From assembly GCF_001592125.1 (NCBI RefSeq), contig NZ_BCWI01000006.1, positions 122,741 to 186,740 on the forward strand: 64,000 nucleotides of DNA, in the 5' to 3' direction. Source of the stretch: Microbacterium hominis NBRC 15708 (GTDB lineage Bacteria; Actinomycetota; Actinomycetes; Actinomycetales; Microbacteriaceae). Below the pieces are notes generated by a model. It was not told the DNA's origin. It searched no databases and was given only the letters and a program-made list of their open reading frames with translations. Position 1 is the first letter of the stretch. The number at the start of each line of letters is the position of its first letter. This document shows, piece by piece, positions 21,748 through 34,516 of the stretch. A program made the position numbers and the translations under genes.

Positions 21748-24582
21748 ATGCCCGCCCGAGTTCACGCACTGCTGGTCGTGCGCCCCGATGCGCGCGTGGC
21801 CACCGACATCCGCCTCGAACGCGTCCTGTCCGCGCTCGCGGCGCAGTCGCGCCCCGTGGACACGCTCACGATCGTGCTCTGCGGCGTGCACGCCGGTGAC
21901 CGTGAACTGCAGCGCATCGCGGGGGAGTCGGGCGCCGAAGGGGTCATCACGGCCGATCGCGGCACCTCTTTCGCCGACGCCCTCGATCTGGCCAGCCGCC
22001 GACTCGACGGCGAGGCGGTGTGGATCCTCGCCCAGGACACCACCCCCGCGCCCGACGCCCTCATGCGCCTTCTCGGGGCGCTCGAGACCTCGCCGTCGGT
22101 CGCCTTCGCCGCCCCGAAGCTCGTGCGCGCCGACGACAACGACCGCATCGTCTCCCTCGGCGTCTCCCTGACCCACGGGGGGCGCACGGTCGGGCTCGCC
22201 GACGGCGAGCACGACCAGGGCCAGCACGACGCGGGCGACGACGTCCTCGGCGCCGACGTCCGCGGCATCCTCGTGCGCACGGACGCCTGGCGGGCGCTGG
22301 GCGGACTCGACACCGCGCTCGCCGGCGCGGACGAGGGCCTCGACCTCGGCGTCCGCGCCCGGCTGCGCGGCGGGCGCGTCGTGCTCGCACCGCAGGCGAT
22401 CGTCGCCATCGCCGACGCCGACCGCAGCGACCCGCCGGCGCTCGGCGACCGCTTCGAGCCGGAGGGCGTGCGCCGCGCCTACGCCCAGCGCACCGCACAG
22501 CTGCACCGCCGCCTCGCCTACGCCCCGGCGGCCGCGGTCCCGCTGCACTGGCTGTCGTACCTCCCGCTGGCCCTGCTGCGGTCGGTGGCGCTGCTGCTGG
22601 GCAAACGCCCCGCGCTCATCGGCCCCGAGTGGGGGGCCACCGTCACGGTGATGGCCCGCCCGGGTGCGGTCGCCCGGGCGCGACGCGGCATCCGGGCCGG
22701 GCGCAGCGTCTCGTGGGCGCAGCTCGCGCCGCTGCGGATCACCCGCGCCGAACTGCGCCAACGCCTCGACGACGACGTGGTGGACGGTGCCGCGCGCGGG
22801 GAACTGCGCTTCTTCTCGGGCGGCGGGGCCTGGATCGTGCTCGGCGCGCTGCTGGTCTCCGTGCTCGCCTTCCTCTCGCTGCTGGCGTGGCCGGTGCTCG
22901 GCGGGGGAGCGCTCGTCCCGCTGCGGGCGACGGTCGCGCAGCTGTGGGCGGATGCCGCGTCGGGACTGCGTCCGCTCGGCTGGGACACCAGCGGTCCGGC
23001 GGATCCGTTCAGTGCGGTCATCGCCGTGCTCGGCTCGCTGTGGCCCGCGGCGCCCTCGCGCGTCCTCGTCGTCGTGTGGGTGCTGGCGCTGCCGCTGGCG
23101 GCGCTCGGGGCGTGGTTCGCGGCGACCCGCGTCACGGAGCGCCCCCTCGCGCGCGCCCTCGTCGCCGTCGGCTACGCGCTGGCGCCGAGCCTGCTGGGGG
23201 CGCTCGCCACCGGTCGACCCACCGTCGTGATCGCGCACCTGCTGCTGCCGTGGCTGCTGTGGACCGCCGCCGTCGCGCACCGCTCGTGGAGCGCGGCCGG
23301 CATGGGGTCGGTCATCGCGGTCGCCGTCCTGGCCTGCGCGCCCTCGCTGGCCCCCGCCGTCGTGCTGCTGTGGGTCGTGGCCATCGTGCTCACGGCGAGC
23401 CTCGGACGAGGCCGCGGCATCGCCCGCGTCATCTGGCTCCTCGTGCCCGCGGTGGCCGTCTGGGCGCCGATGGTCTGGCATCGTCTCGACACGGGCGACC
23501 CGTGGGCGCTCCTGGCCGACCCCGGCGTCCCCCTCGCGAGCGGCGAGCAGGTCGACCTCGCGCGCCGCATCGCGATCGCCTTCGGATTCCCGACGACCGA
23601 CGGCGCGGGATGGGATCAGCTCGTCGCCGGGATCGGACCGTGGGCGCTGCTGCTGGTCGTCCCGCTGCTGGGTCTCGCCGTCGCCGCACCGCTCCTGTCG
23701 CGGGTCGTGCCGGCGGCCGTCGCGCTCGTCGTGGCCGTCAGCGCCCTCGCGACCGCGATGGCCGTCATCGGCATCGAGGTCACCACGGATGCGTCCGTGG
23801 GCATCGCCGTGTGGCCCGGGGCGGCGTTGAGCCTGTACTGGCTGGCGCTGCTGGGCGCGGCGGCGCTCGCCGTCGATGCGATCCCCGACGCCGCCCGGGT
23901 GCGGATGCCGCTGGCGGTCCTGGCCATGGCCGCGCTCGCCGTCAGCGCCGTGCCCGCCCTCACCGCGCTTCCCCGGGGGACCTCCGCCCTCACCGACGGG
24001 CCGAGCAGCACGCTGCCCGCCTACGTCGAGGCGGAGGGCCGCGCCGGGCTCGGCAACGCGACGTTCGTGTTGACACCGGCATCCGACGGCGCCGTCGTCA
24101 CCGACGTCGTGTGGGGCGAGACCTCGGCCCTCGGCGGACAGACGACGCTCCGCTCGGCGCGCCGGAGCCCCGACGCCGGCGACGCCGAGGCGGCGCGACT
24201 GACCGCCGAGCTGCTCGCCGCGCCCTCGGGGAGCGCCGTGGCCGACCTCGCCGCCCACGGCGTGGCCTTCGTCCTGCTCAGCGGCGGCGGTGACGGCGAG
24301 AGCGATGTCGCACGGGCCGTGCGCATCGGGGCGGAGACGGCGCTGGACCAGCGCGACGACCTCGAGATCGTCGGCGACACGGGCCGCGGCAAGCTGTGGC
24401 GCGTCACCGGCACGGTCGTCGATCGGCAGCAGACCGGCGCCGCCGCCGGTGCGGAGGTCGCCGTCCTGCAGATCGGGGTGATCGTCGTCGCGCTCCTGCT
24501 GGCGCTTCCGACGCGGCGCTCGCTCCGCCTGAACCGGCGTCGCCCGCGCACCGTCGGTCTCGAACGAGGAGGGGCAGCGTGA
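21748..24582 (+). CDS. Large fused glycosyltransferase family 2 / polytopic membrane protein
   Basis: The 944-residue protein has an N-terminal GT2-like domain (about 1-260, with VWILAQDTTPAPDAL in the donor region) followed by a membrane part from about 360 to 760 with more than ten helices, then a soluble segment and a last helix near 910. The usual DxD is changed to QDTTP, so catalysis in the usual way is uncertain. Its place between whiB2 and DUF5719 is conserved in Microbacteriaceae and related groups. TAGGCT at 21733-21738 lies nine bases before the ATG. The stop overlaps the next start (GTGA). Confidence 0.75.
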   Translation: MPARVHALLVVRPDARVATDIRLERVLSALAAQSRPVDTLTIVLCGVHAGDRELQRIAGESGAEGVITADRGTSFADALDLASRRLDGEAVWILAQDTTPAPDALMRLLGALETSPSVAFAAPKLVRADDNDRIVSLGVSLTHGGRTVGLADGEHDQGQHDAGDDVLGADVRGILVRTDAWRALGGLDTALAGADEGLDLGVRARLRGGRVVLAPQAIVAIADADRSDPPALGDRFEPEGVRRAYAQRTAQLHRRLAYAPAAAVPLHWLSYLPLALLRSVALLLGKRPALIGPEWGATVTVMARPGAVARARRGIRAGRSVSWAQLAPLRITRAELRQRLDDDVVDGAARGELRFFSGGGAWIVLGALLVSVLAFLSLLAWPVLGGGALVPLRATVAQLWADAASGLRPLGWDTSGPADPFSAVIAVLGSLWPAAPSRVLVVVWVLALPLAALGAWFAATRVTERPLARALVAVGYALAPSLLGALATGRPTVVIAHLLLPWLLWTAAVAHRSWSAAGMGSVIAVAVLACAPSLAPAVVLLWVVAIVLTASLGRGRGIARVIWLLVPAVAVWAPMVWHRLDTGDPWALLADPGVPLASGEQVDLARRIAIAFGFPTTDGAGWDQLVAGIGPWALLLVVPLLGLAVAAPLLSRVVPAAVALVVAVSALATAMAVIGIEVTTDASVGIAVWPGAALSLYWLALLGAAALAVDAIPDAARVRMPLAVLAMAALAVSAVPALTALPRGTSALTDGPSSTLPAYVEAEGRAGLGNATFVLTPASDGAVVTDVVWGETSALGGQTTLRSARRSPDAGDAEAARLTAELLAAPSGSAVADLAAHGVAFVLLSGGGDGESDVARAVRIGAETALDQRDDLEIVGDTGRGKLWRVTGTVVDRQQTGAAAGAEVAVLQIGVIVVALLLALPTRRSLRLNRRRPRTVGLERGGAA

Positions 24583-26024
24583 GCGACGGAGTCTCCCAGG
24601 CCCGCGGTCCGCGCGGCATCGCCGGCGTGCGGCTGGCCGTCGGCGGCGCCGTCGCCGCGGTCGCGATCGCCGCGGCCGTCGCCCTCGTCGTGACGCCGCT
24701 GCCGACCCTCGCGCGCGAGGCCGTCTCGGTCACGGCGCACACCCCCGCATCCGCCTCCGTCGCGACGTGCGTGGGACCGATCCTCGCCACGGGGCGCGAC
24801 GCGTCGATCGCCTCCCAGCTCACGGATGCCGCGCCCGCCGCCGTCACCTCCGCCGCCGCCTCCGCGGGCACGCCCGCCGCGGCGACGACCTCGACGCTGC
24901 TCACCCCCGATGTCACGGGGGGAACCGGCCCGACGACGCTTCGCGCCGCCCCGGTCGGCGGGGAGCCGACCGACATCGCGGCCGCCTCGGCTGCCCGGGC
25001 GGCCGCCGAGGACCTCAGCGGGTTCGCCGCCGCGGCGTGCGCCCGACCGGAGATGGAGTCGTGGCTCGTCGCGGGCTCCGCCGCGACGGGGGCGTCGGAT
25101 CTCGTCGTGCTCTCCAACCCCGGCGCGGTCGCGGCGCGGGTCACCGTCACCGTCTACGGCGCCGACGGCGGCGCCGTGCCCGTGGCGGGCAACGGCATCG
25201 TGGTTCCCGCCGGCACGCAGCGCGTCATCCCCCTCGCCTCGCTGGCCATCGGCGAGGAGAATCCCGTCCTGCGGATCACCTCGTCCCAGGCGCCGGTCCG
25301 TGCCGCGCTGCAGGCGAGCCTCACGCGCGTGCTCGTCGCCGGCGGCGTCGACCAGGTGGGGGCCGCCGCCGTGCCGGACACCGATCTCGTCATCCCGGGC
25401 GTCCCGGTCGTCACGACCCAGGGCGGCGCGGGTGAGAGCAACGTGCCCACCGCGCTGCGGCTCCTCTCGCCGGGCAGCGACGCTCAGGCGACGGTGACCG
25501 TCTTCCAGGGCGCGACGCAGGTGGGCACCGCGCAGACGGTGCCGTTGACGGCGGGTGTGCCGCTGAAGCTCGACCTCGGCGGCCTCGCCACCGGCACCTA
25601 CGCCGTGCGCGTGAGCGCGACGGCCCCGGTCACGGGCGCGGTGTGGGCGACCTCGGGGTTCGGCGCCGGGAGCGACTTCGGCTGGTTCGTCGCGGCCGAG
25701 GAGATCTCGGCTCCCGCGCTCGTCGCGGTCGCCGCCGGCGGGTCCGGCGCGCCGGAGCCCACGCTGACGCTCGCCTCCTCCGACGGGCGGGCGACGACCG
25801 TGGTGCTGACCGCGGCGGCCGGCGCGGGCACGGCGACGGATGTGACGGTGCCGGCGTCGGGGGCGGTGACGGTCCCCGTCCGCCCCGGAGAGGTCTACCG
25901 CGTCGATCCCGGCACGGGCGCCGTGCGCGCGGGCGTGACCTACGCGGGGGCGTCGGCTCTCGCGGGCTATCCGGTGGCGCCGAGCGCGGCGGCGGCGTCG
26001 GCGGTCACGGTGTATCCCCGCTGA
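24579..26024 (+). CDS. Membrane-anchored extracytoplasmic protein, DUF5719 family
   Basis: The 481-residue protein has one N-terminal membrane helix (about 15-45) and a long Ala/Gly/Thr/Val-rich outside part that reads as repeated beta-sandwich units, for example VTVTVYGADGGAVPV and ATVTVFQGATQVGTA. DUF5719 proteins are encoded next to a large membrane glycosyltransferase in many Actinobacteria, and here the GTG start overlaps that gene's stop codon by three bases. The function is unknown; a wall-side partner of the upstream protein is likely from the coupling. Confidence 0.75.
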   Translation: MSDGVSQARGPRGIAGVRLAVGGAVAAVAIAAAVALVVTPLPTLAREAVSVTAHTPASASVATCVGPILATGRDASIASQLTDAAPAAVTSAAASAGTPAAATTSTLLTPDVTGGTGPTTLRAAPVGGEPTDIAAASAARAAAEDLSGFAAAACARPEMESWLVAGSAATGASDLVVLSNPGAVAARVTVTVYGADGGAVPVAGNGIVVPAGTQRVIPLASLAIGEENPVLRITSSQAPVRAALQASLTRVLVAGGVDQVGAAAVPDTDLVIPGVPVVTTQGGAGESNVPTALRLLSPGSDAQATVTVFQGATQVGTAQTVPLTAGVPLKLDLGGLATGTYAVRVSATAPVTGAVWATSGFGAGSDFGWFVAAEEISAPALVAVAAGGSGAPEPTLTLASSDGRATTVVLTAAAGAGTATDVTVPASGAVTVPVRPGEVYRVDPGTGAVRAGVTYAGASALAGYPVAPSAAAASAVTVYPR

Positions 26025-26054
26025 GCCCGCTGAGGGCCGCCGCCGGCGGCGCCC

Positions 26055-26489
26055 TCAGAAGTAGCGGAAGCGCTCGGGGCCGAGGTCCCACGGATCGCGG
26101 TCGAGGTACTCCGCGGCCGCACGGAAGACGCAGCTCTCGATCGCCATCCGCCGGTGCAGGTCGTCCTCGCGGTGCAGCGACCCGAGACGCTCGATCGGCA
26201 GCCGGTAGAGCACGATGCGCCGGTCGCCCGTCGACACCGTCCAGCGCGGGATGCCGTCGGCGTCGGGCGCCGGAGGCATCGCCGCGACCTCGAAGGCGAC
26301 GTCGCGCAGCTCGGGCCAGGCGCTGCGCAGGAACTCCGCCGCCGTGCCCACGGTGAAGTCGAAGCGTTCCTCCCGGGTCTCCTGCGCCGGCAGGGGCGGG
26401 CGGACGACGGGGCTGCGGTCCTCGCGGCCGTGGCGGCCGTGGCGCGAGGCGCGCACGCGCGGGGCACTGCTCGCGCGCCGCCTCATCAT
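26055..26489 (-). CDS. Zincin-fold 'metallopeptidase family' protein, Rv3259-like
   Basis: The 144-residue protein ends with the block DRRIVLYRLPIERLGS...AAEYLDRDPWDL, which matches the actinobacterial Rv3259 family annotated as metallopeptidase. The first 35 residues are basic and probably disordered. No HExxH zinc motif is present, so peptidase activity is doubtful. It sits between DUF5719 and DUF3499 in the conserved manA-whiB2-ahcY block and diverges from DUF3499 with 101 bases between. Role unknown. Confidence 0.75.
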   Translation of the reverse strand: MMRRRASSAPRVRASRHGRHGREDRSPVVRPPLPAQETREERFDFTVGTAAEFLRSAWPELRDVAFEVAAMPPAPDADGIPRWTVSTGDRRIVLYRLPIERLGSLHREDDLHRRMAIESCVFRAAAEYLDRDPWDLGPERFRYF

Positions 26490-26590
26490 GGTCCGAGTCT
26501 AGGTCAGCGTGCGCCGATCGGCCGGGCCGATCGCCCCGCGGCGGCGCGGCATCCGCTCGGGGAGCACCGCGGACGGGTACCGTGAGGGCG

Positions 26591-26797
26591 ATGCGTACCC
26601 GACTGTGCTCGAAGGTGGGCTGTGCCCGCGAGGCTGTGACGACCCTGACCTACGACTACGGCGACCAGATGGCGGCGCTCGGCCCCCTCGGCGCGGCGAC
26701 CGACCCGCACGCGCACGACCTCTGCGCGATCCACACCGATCGGCTGTCCGTGCCGAAGGGCTGGGTCGTCGTGCGCCACGAGACGCTGCGGGTCTGA
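26591..26797 (+). CDS. Small cysteine-containing protein, DUF3499 family
   Basis: The 68-residue protein has CSKVGC near the start and [10 protein letters not shown] later, four potential zinc ligands (Cys5, Cys10, Cys and His) as in the DUF3499/Rv3258c family. The family is nearly confined to Actinobacteria and keeps its place beside the Rv3259-like gene. Function unknown. ATG at 26591 is preferred over GTG 26582: TACCGT (26578-26583) ends seven bases before the ATG, suggesting a leaderless transcript, although GAGGG is also present. Confidence 0.82.
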   Translation: MRTRLCSKVGCAREAVTTLTYDYGDQMAALGPLGAATDPHAHDLCAIHTDRLSVPKGWVVVRHETLRV

Positions 26798-26837
26798 CGC
26801 ACAGCCGTCCCCGGGCGTGGGATGCGAGAATGGTCGG

Positions 26838-28319
<1,482 letters not shown>

Positions 28320-28338
28320 GCCGCGCCCTCCGCGTCTT

Positions 28339-28374
28339 CGCAACGCCGTCCCCGCCAGCGGGGGCGGCGTTGCG
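28339..28374 (+). terminator. Hairpin terminator of ahcY
   Basis: A 16-bp stem with one G-U pair (28339-28354 with 28359-28374) and a CCAG loop starts 20 bases after the ahcY stop. There is no T run, as is common in Actinobacteria. Confidence 0.7.
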
Positions 28375-28418
28375 GCGTTCGGAGCGCGGCCGCGACGGCC
28401 TATGGATCACCCGTGAGT

Positions 28419-31195
<2,777 letters not shown>

Positions 31196-31211
31196 CCGCG
31201 CTGCGCGCATG

Positions 31212-31241
31212 CCGGGCCCTCTCCGATCGGAGGGGGCCCGG
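31212..31241 (+). terminator. Hairpin terminator of furA-katG
   Basis: A GC-rich stem of about 13 bp (CCGGGCCC paired with GGGCCCGG, then CTCCG with CGGAG and one G-U pair) with a GATC loop begins 17 bases after the katG stop. Confidence 0.7.
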
Positions 31242-31345
31242 TTCGGCGTGGAGGGAGTTCTCGCGCGGCTGCCTGGGAAAGCGCTGGGAGTGCACTATGG
31301 TCGTGCTGAGCCGGAAGGGACCGGCGATGACCACAGGAGCTCATC

Positions 31346-31990
31346 ATGAAGGATTCGTTGCGCAACCCCCTCGCCGAGTTCATCGGCACGTTCATCTTCG
31401 TGTTCGCCATCATCGGCGCCGTCAACAGCGGCAGCGCCCTGACCCCCCTCGCCATCGGCTTCGCACTCATGATCATGGTGTTCGCGACCGGCCACATCTC
31501 CGGCGCCCACCTGAACCCGGCGGTCTCGCTCGGCGCCTGGCTGCGCGGCGCCATCAGCCTGACGCGGTTCGTCTCGTACGTCGTGGCCCAGCTCGCGGCC
31601 GGAGCGCTCGCGGCGGCCGTCAGCTTCGCACTCTGGCCCGTCGCGGACGAGCCCGCCAAGATCGAGATCGGCCCCGCGTTCCTCGTCGAGGCGCTCTGGA
31701 CCTTCGTGCTCGTGTACGTCGTGCTCAACGTCGCGACCACCAAGTCCAACGTCCACAACTCGTTCTACGGTCTCGCGATCGGCTCGACGGTCTTCGTCGG
31801 CGCCGTGGCCGTGGGAGGCATCTCCGGCGGCGGCTTCAACCCGGCCGTCGCGCTGGGGCTGTCCATCACGGGCATCTTCGACATCGGCGCCTACTGGCTG
31901 TACTTCCTGGCCCCGCTGGTCGGCGGCGCGTTGGCCGCGCTCCTGTTCCGCGCCCTCAACAGCGACGACAAGCTGCCCGCTCTGCAGTAG
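31346..31990 (+). CDS. Aquaporin / MIP-family channel
   Basis: The 214-residue protein has six membrane helices and both half-helix motifs: GAHLNPAVSLG and GGGFNPAVALG. This is the layout of water or glycerol channels, but the protein is short and the loop E NPA is not followed by the usual Arg (NPAVAL instead of NPAR), so the pore filter is unusual and the permeant cannot be named. AGGAG lies six bases before the ATG. It is a single-gene unit between two strong hairpins, 31212-31241 and 32012-32054. Confidence 0.85.
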   Translation: MKDSLRNPLAEFIGTFIFVFAIIGAVNSGSALTPLAIGFALMIMVFATGHISGAHLNPAVSLGAWLRGAISLTRFVSYVVAQLAAGALAAAVSFALWPVADEPAKIEIGPAFLVEALWTFVLVYVVLNVATTKSNVHNSFYGLAIGSTVFVGAVAVGGISGGGFNPAVALGLSITGIFDIGAYWLYFLAPLVGGALAALLFRALNSDDKLPALQ

Positions 31991-32011
31991 CGGTCGCCGC
32001 GGCGGGACGTC

Positions 32012-32054
32012 GACGATGACGGGTCCGGGACAGCGTCCCGGACCCGTCATCGTC
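32012..32054 (+). terminator. Perfect 20-bp hairpin between the aquaporin gene and mtrA
   Basis: Bases 32012-32031 pair without mismatch with 32035-32054 around an AGC loop, starting 21 bases after the aquaporin stop. It should end aquaporin transcription and isolate the mtrA promoter. No T run follows. Confidence 0.8.
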
Positions 32055-32154
32055 TGCGCGGCACTCGGTGCCATCCCAGGAGCGTCCGATACTGTGTTCC
32101 TGCGCCCTGCCGCGTCGGCGGCATCCGGCCCACCCGAAGGACGAACCAGGCCAT

Positions 32155-32835
32155 ATGACTTCCCGCATCCTCGTTGTCGACGACGACGTCGCGCTCGCCG
32201 AGATGATCGGCATCGTGCTGCGCACCGAGGGCTTCGAACCGCTGTTCTGCGCCGATGGCACCGTCGCCGTCGACGTGTGGCGCGAGGAGCGCCCCGACCT
32301 CGTGCTGCTCGACCTCATGCTTCCCGGCATGGACGGCATCGAGATCTGCACGCGCATCCGCTCCGAGTCGGGCGTTCCGATCATCATGCTGACCGCGCGC
32401 ACCGACACCGCCGACGTCGTCCGCGGGCTCGAATCGGGCGCGGACGACTACATCGTCAAGCCGTTCAACCCGAAGGAGCTCGTCGCACGCATCCGCACGC
32501 GGCTGCGCCCCGCCGCCGAGCCGGCGGGCGGCGACCTGCGCATCGGCGACGTCGTCGTCGACGTGGCCGCGCACGAGGTGCGCCGGGGGAACGAGGTGAT
32601 CGCGCTCACCCCGCTCGAGTTCGAGCTGCTGGTGGCACTGGCCTCCAAGCCGCAGCAGGTGTTCTCCCGCGAGATGCTCCTCGAGCAGGTGTGGGGCTAC
32701 CACTACAAGGCGGACACGCGCCTCGTGAACGTGCACGTGCAGCGTCTGCGCGCCAAGGTCGAGATCGACCCCGACAACCCGCGGATCGTCATGACGGTGC
32801 GCGGGGTCGGCTACCGCGCCGGCGCGGTGGTCTGA
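32155..32835 (+). CDS. mtrA: MtrA response regulator
   Basis: OmpR-family regulator of 226 residues that controls wall hydrolases, division and osmotic responses in Actinobacteria. The receiver domain has the acidic pocket VVDDD at 7-11, phospho-acceptor Asp53 (LLDLMLPG) and Lys102 (IVKPF). The C-terminal winged helix includes LTPLEFELLVALASKPQQVFSR and the recognition region RLVNVHVQRLRAKVE. It is followed after ten bases by mtrB and then lpqB, the standard mtrAB-lpqB operon. A TACTGT -10 box at 32090-32095 may drive it. Confidence 0.97.
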   Translation: MTSRILVVDDDVALAEMIGIVLRTEGFEPLFCADGTVAVDVWREERPDLVLLDLMLPGMDGIEICTRIRSESGVPIIMLTARTDTADVVRGLESGADDYIVKPFNPKELVARIRTRLRPAAEPAGGDLRIGDVVVDVAAHEVRRGNEVIALTPLEFELLVALASKPQQVFSREMLLEQVWGYHYKADTRLVNVHVQRLRAKVEIDPDNPRIVMTVRGVGYRAGAVV

Positions 32836-32845
32836 TCGGCCCACG

Positions 32846-34516
32846 ATGACGCCGCAGACGGCGACCGTGCCGACGATGACCGGGTGGCGCGACTGGCGCA
32901 CCTGGCCGCGTCGCGTGGCCTACGCCTGGACGCGTTCGCTGCGGTTCCGGACGCTCGTCATCACGATCGGCGCCACGGCGTTCGCGATCCTGATCGCGTT
33001 CGTCGCGATGGCCCTCGCGATCCAGAACGACCTCTTCGAGTCGCGCGTCCAGCAGGTGCAGGAGTCGGTGCAGCGGGCGACGCAGTCCACGCAGCAGACC
33101 CTCAACGCCGCGCAGGTCGACGGGGACGGCGCCGCGCTCCAGTCCCTGTGGAACAACGTGACCGACTCGATCGCGCGACAGGCCGGCACCGACATGATCG
33201 CCGCCTTCCGCATCTCGGACGCCCCGTCGACGATCGCGCCCCAGGACTTCCAGAAGGGCGGCCTCAACGTCGGTCTCATCACGCCGGGGCTGCGCAGCGC
33301 CGTGCAGGGGGATGCCGAGAAGCGCTGGTGGCAGTCGGTCGGGCTCGCCGAGTCCGACGGCAGCACGGTGCCCGGCGTCGTGATCGGCCAGCAGCTCGTG
33401 TTCCCCGAGGTCGGAGCCTACGAGTTCTACTTCGCGTACGACTTCGCCCCCGAGCAGCAGACCCTCCAGTTCGTGCAGGTGACGCTCTGGCTGGTCGGCG
33501 CGGGACTGGTCGTCCTCATCGCCGCCATCTCGTGGTTCGTCCTGCGCTCCGTGACGGTGCCGATCGCCGAGGCGGCGGAGACGAGCGCCACGCTCGCCGC
33601 CGGCGACCTGGCCGTACGGCTGCCGGTTCGCGGCGAGGACGAGTTCGCGACGCTGGGCCGGTCCTTCAACGCGATGGCCGACAGCATCGAGGCGCAGATC
33701 AAGGAGCTGGCGGAGCTGTCCCTCGTCCAGCAGCGCTTCGTCTCCGACGTCTCCCACGAGCTGCGCACCCCGCTGACGACCATCCGTCTGGCCAGCGACA
33801 TGCTCAACGACCAGCGGGAGAGCTTCGATCCGACGACCGCCCGCGCCGCCGAGCTGTTGCACGCGCAGGTGCAGCGCTTCGAGACGCTGCTGACCGACCT
33901 CCTGGAGATCAGCCGATACGACGCCGGCTCCGTGCAGCTCGAGTACGAGCCCACGAGCCTGGCCCACCTCGCGGAGGACGTCATCGCATCGATGCAGCAG
34001 CTCGCGGAGCAGCACGGCACCGACGTGCGGCTGGTCGCCCCCGGCGGGTACTCGCCCGTCGAGATGGATCCGCGGCGGGTACGCCGCGTCGTCCGCAACC
34101 TCCTCGGCAACGCGATCGAGCACGGCGAGGGACGCCCCATCGTCGTGACGGTGGACAGCAATCAGCGGGCCGTGGCGATCGGCGTGCGCGACTACGGTCT
34201 CGGGATGAGCGCGGCCGATGCGGAGCGGGTGTTCGATCGGTTCTGGCGCGCCGACCCGTCGCGCAAGCGCACCATCGGCGGCACGGGCCTCGGCCTGTCG
34301 ATCGCGCTCGGCGACGCCAAGCTGCACGGCGGCAGCCTGGCGGTCTGGTCCGAGCTCGGCCGCGGGACGAACTTCGTGCTCACGCTGCCGCGTCAGGGCC
34401 AGCCGCTCGACGGGGCCTCGCCGATCCCGGTCGATCCCGTCGAGGACGGGGTCTCGCTGGACGACCTCGGGCTCACGCAGCCGATCACCGTGTTCGACCG
34501 GGGGAGTCGCCCATGA
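32846..34516 (+). CDS. mtrB: MtrB sensor histidine kinase
   Basis: Membrane kinase of 556 residues that phosphorylates MtrA. It has one helix at about 35-60, an extracytoplasmic sensor region (60-205), a second helix at about 210-235, a HAMP segment (SVTVPIAEAAETSATLAAGDLAVRL, in part), the H-box VSDVSHELRTPL with His304, and ATPase boxes NLLGNAIEHG, DYGLGM and GGTGLGLSIA. The stop overlaps the lpqB start (ATGA), which fits the known control of MtrB by LpqB. Confidence 0.97.
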   Translation: MTPQTATVPTMTGWRDWRTWPRRVAYAWTRSLRFRTLVITIGATAFAILIAFVAMALAIQNDLFESRVQQVQESVQRATQSTQQTLNAAQVDGDGAALQSLWNNVTDSIARQAGTDMIAAFRISDAPSTIAPQDFQKGGLNVGLITPGLRSAVQGDAEKRWWQSVGLAESDGSTVPGVVIGQQLVFPEVGAYEFYFAYDFAPEQQTLQFVQVTLWLVGAGLVVLIAAISWFVLRSVTVPIAEAAETSATLAAGDLAVRLPVRGEDEFATLGRSFNAMADSIEAQIKELAELSLVQQRFVSDVSHELRTPLTTIRLASDMLNDQRESFDPTTARAAELLHAQVQRFETLLTDLLEISRYDAGSVQLEYEPTSLAHLAEDVIASMQQLAEQHGTDVRLVAPGGYSPVEMDPRRVRRVVRNLLGNAIEHGEGRPIVVTVDSNQRAVAIGVRDYGLGMSAADAERVFDRFWRADPSRKRTIGGTGLGLSIALGDAKLHGGSLAVWSELGRGTNFVLTLPRQGQPLDGASPIPVDPVEDGVSLDDLGLTQPITVFDRGSRP

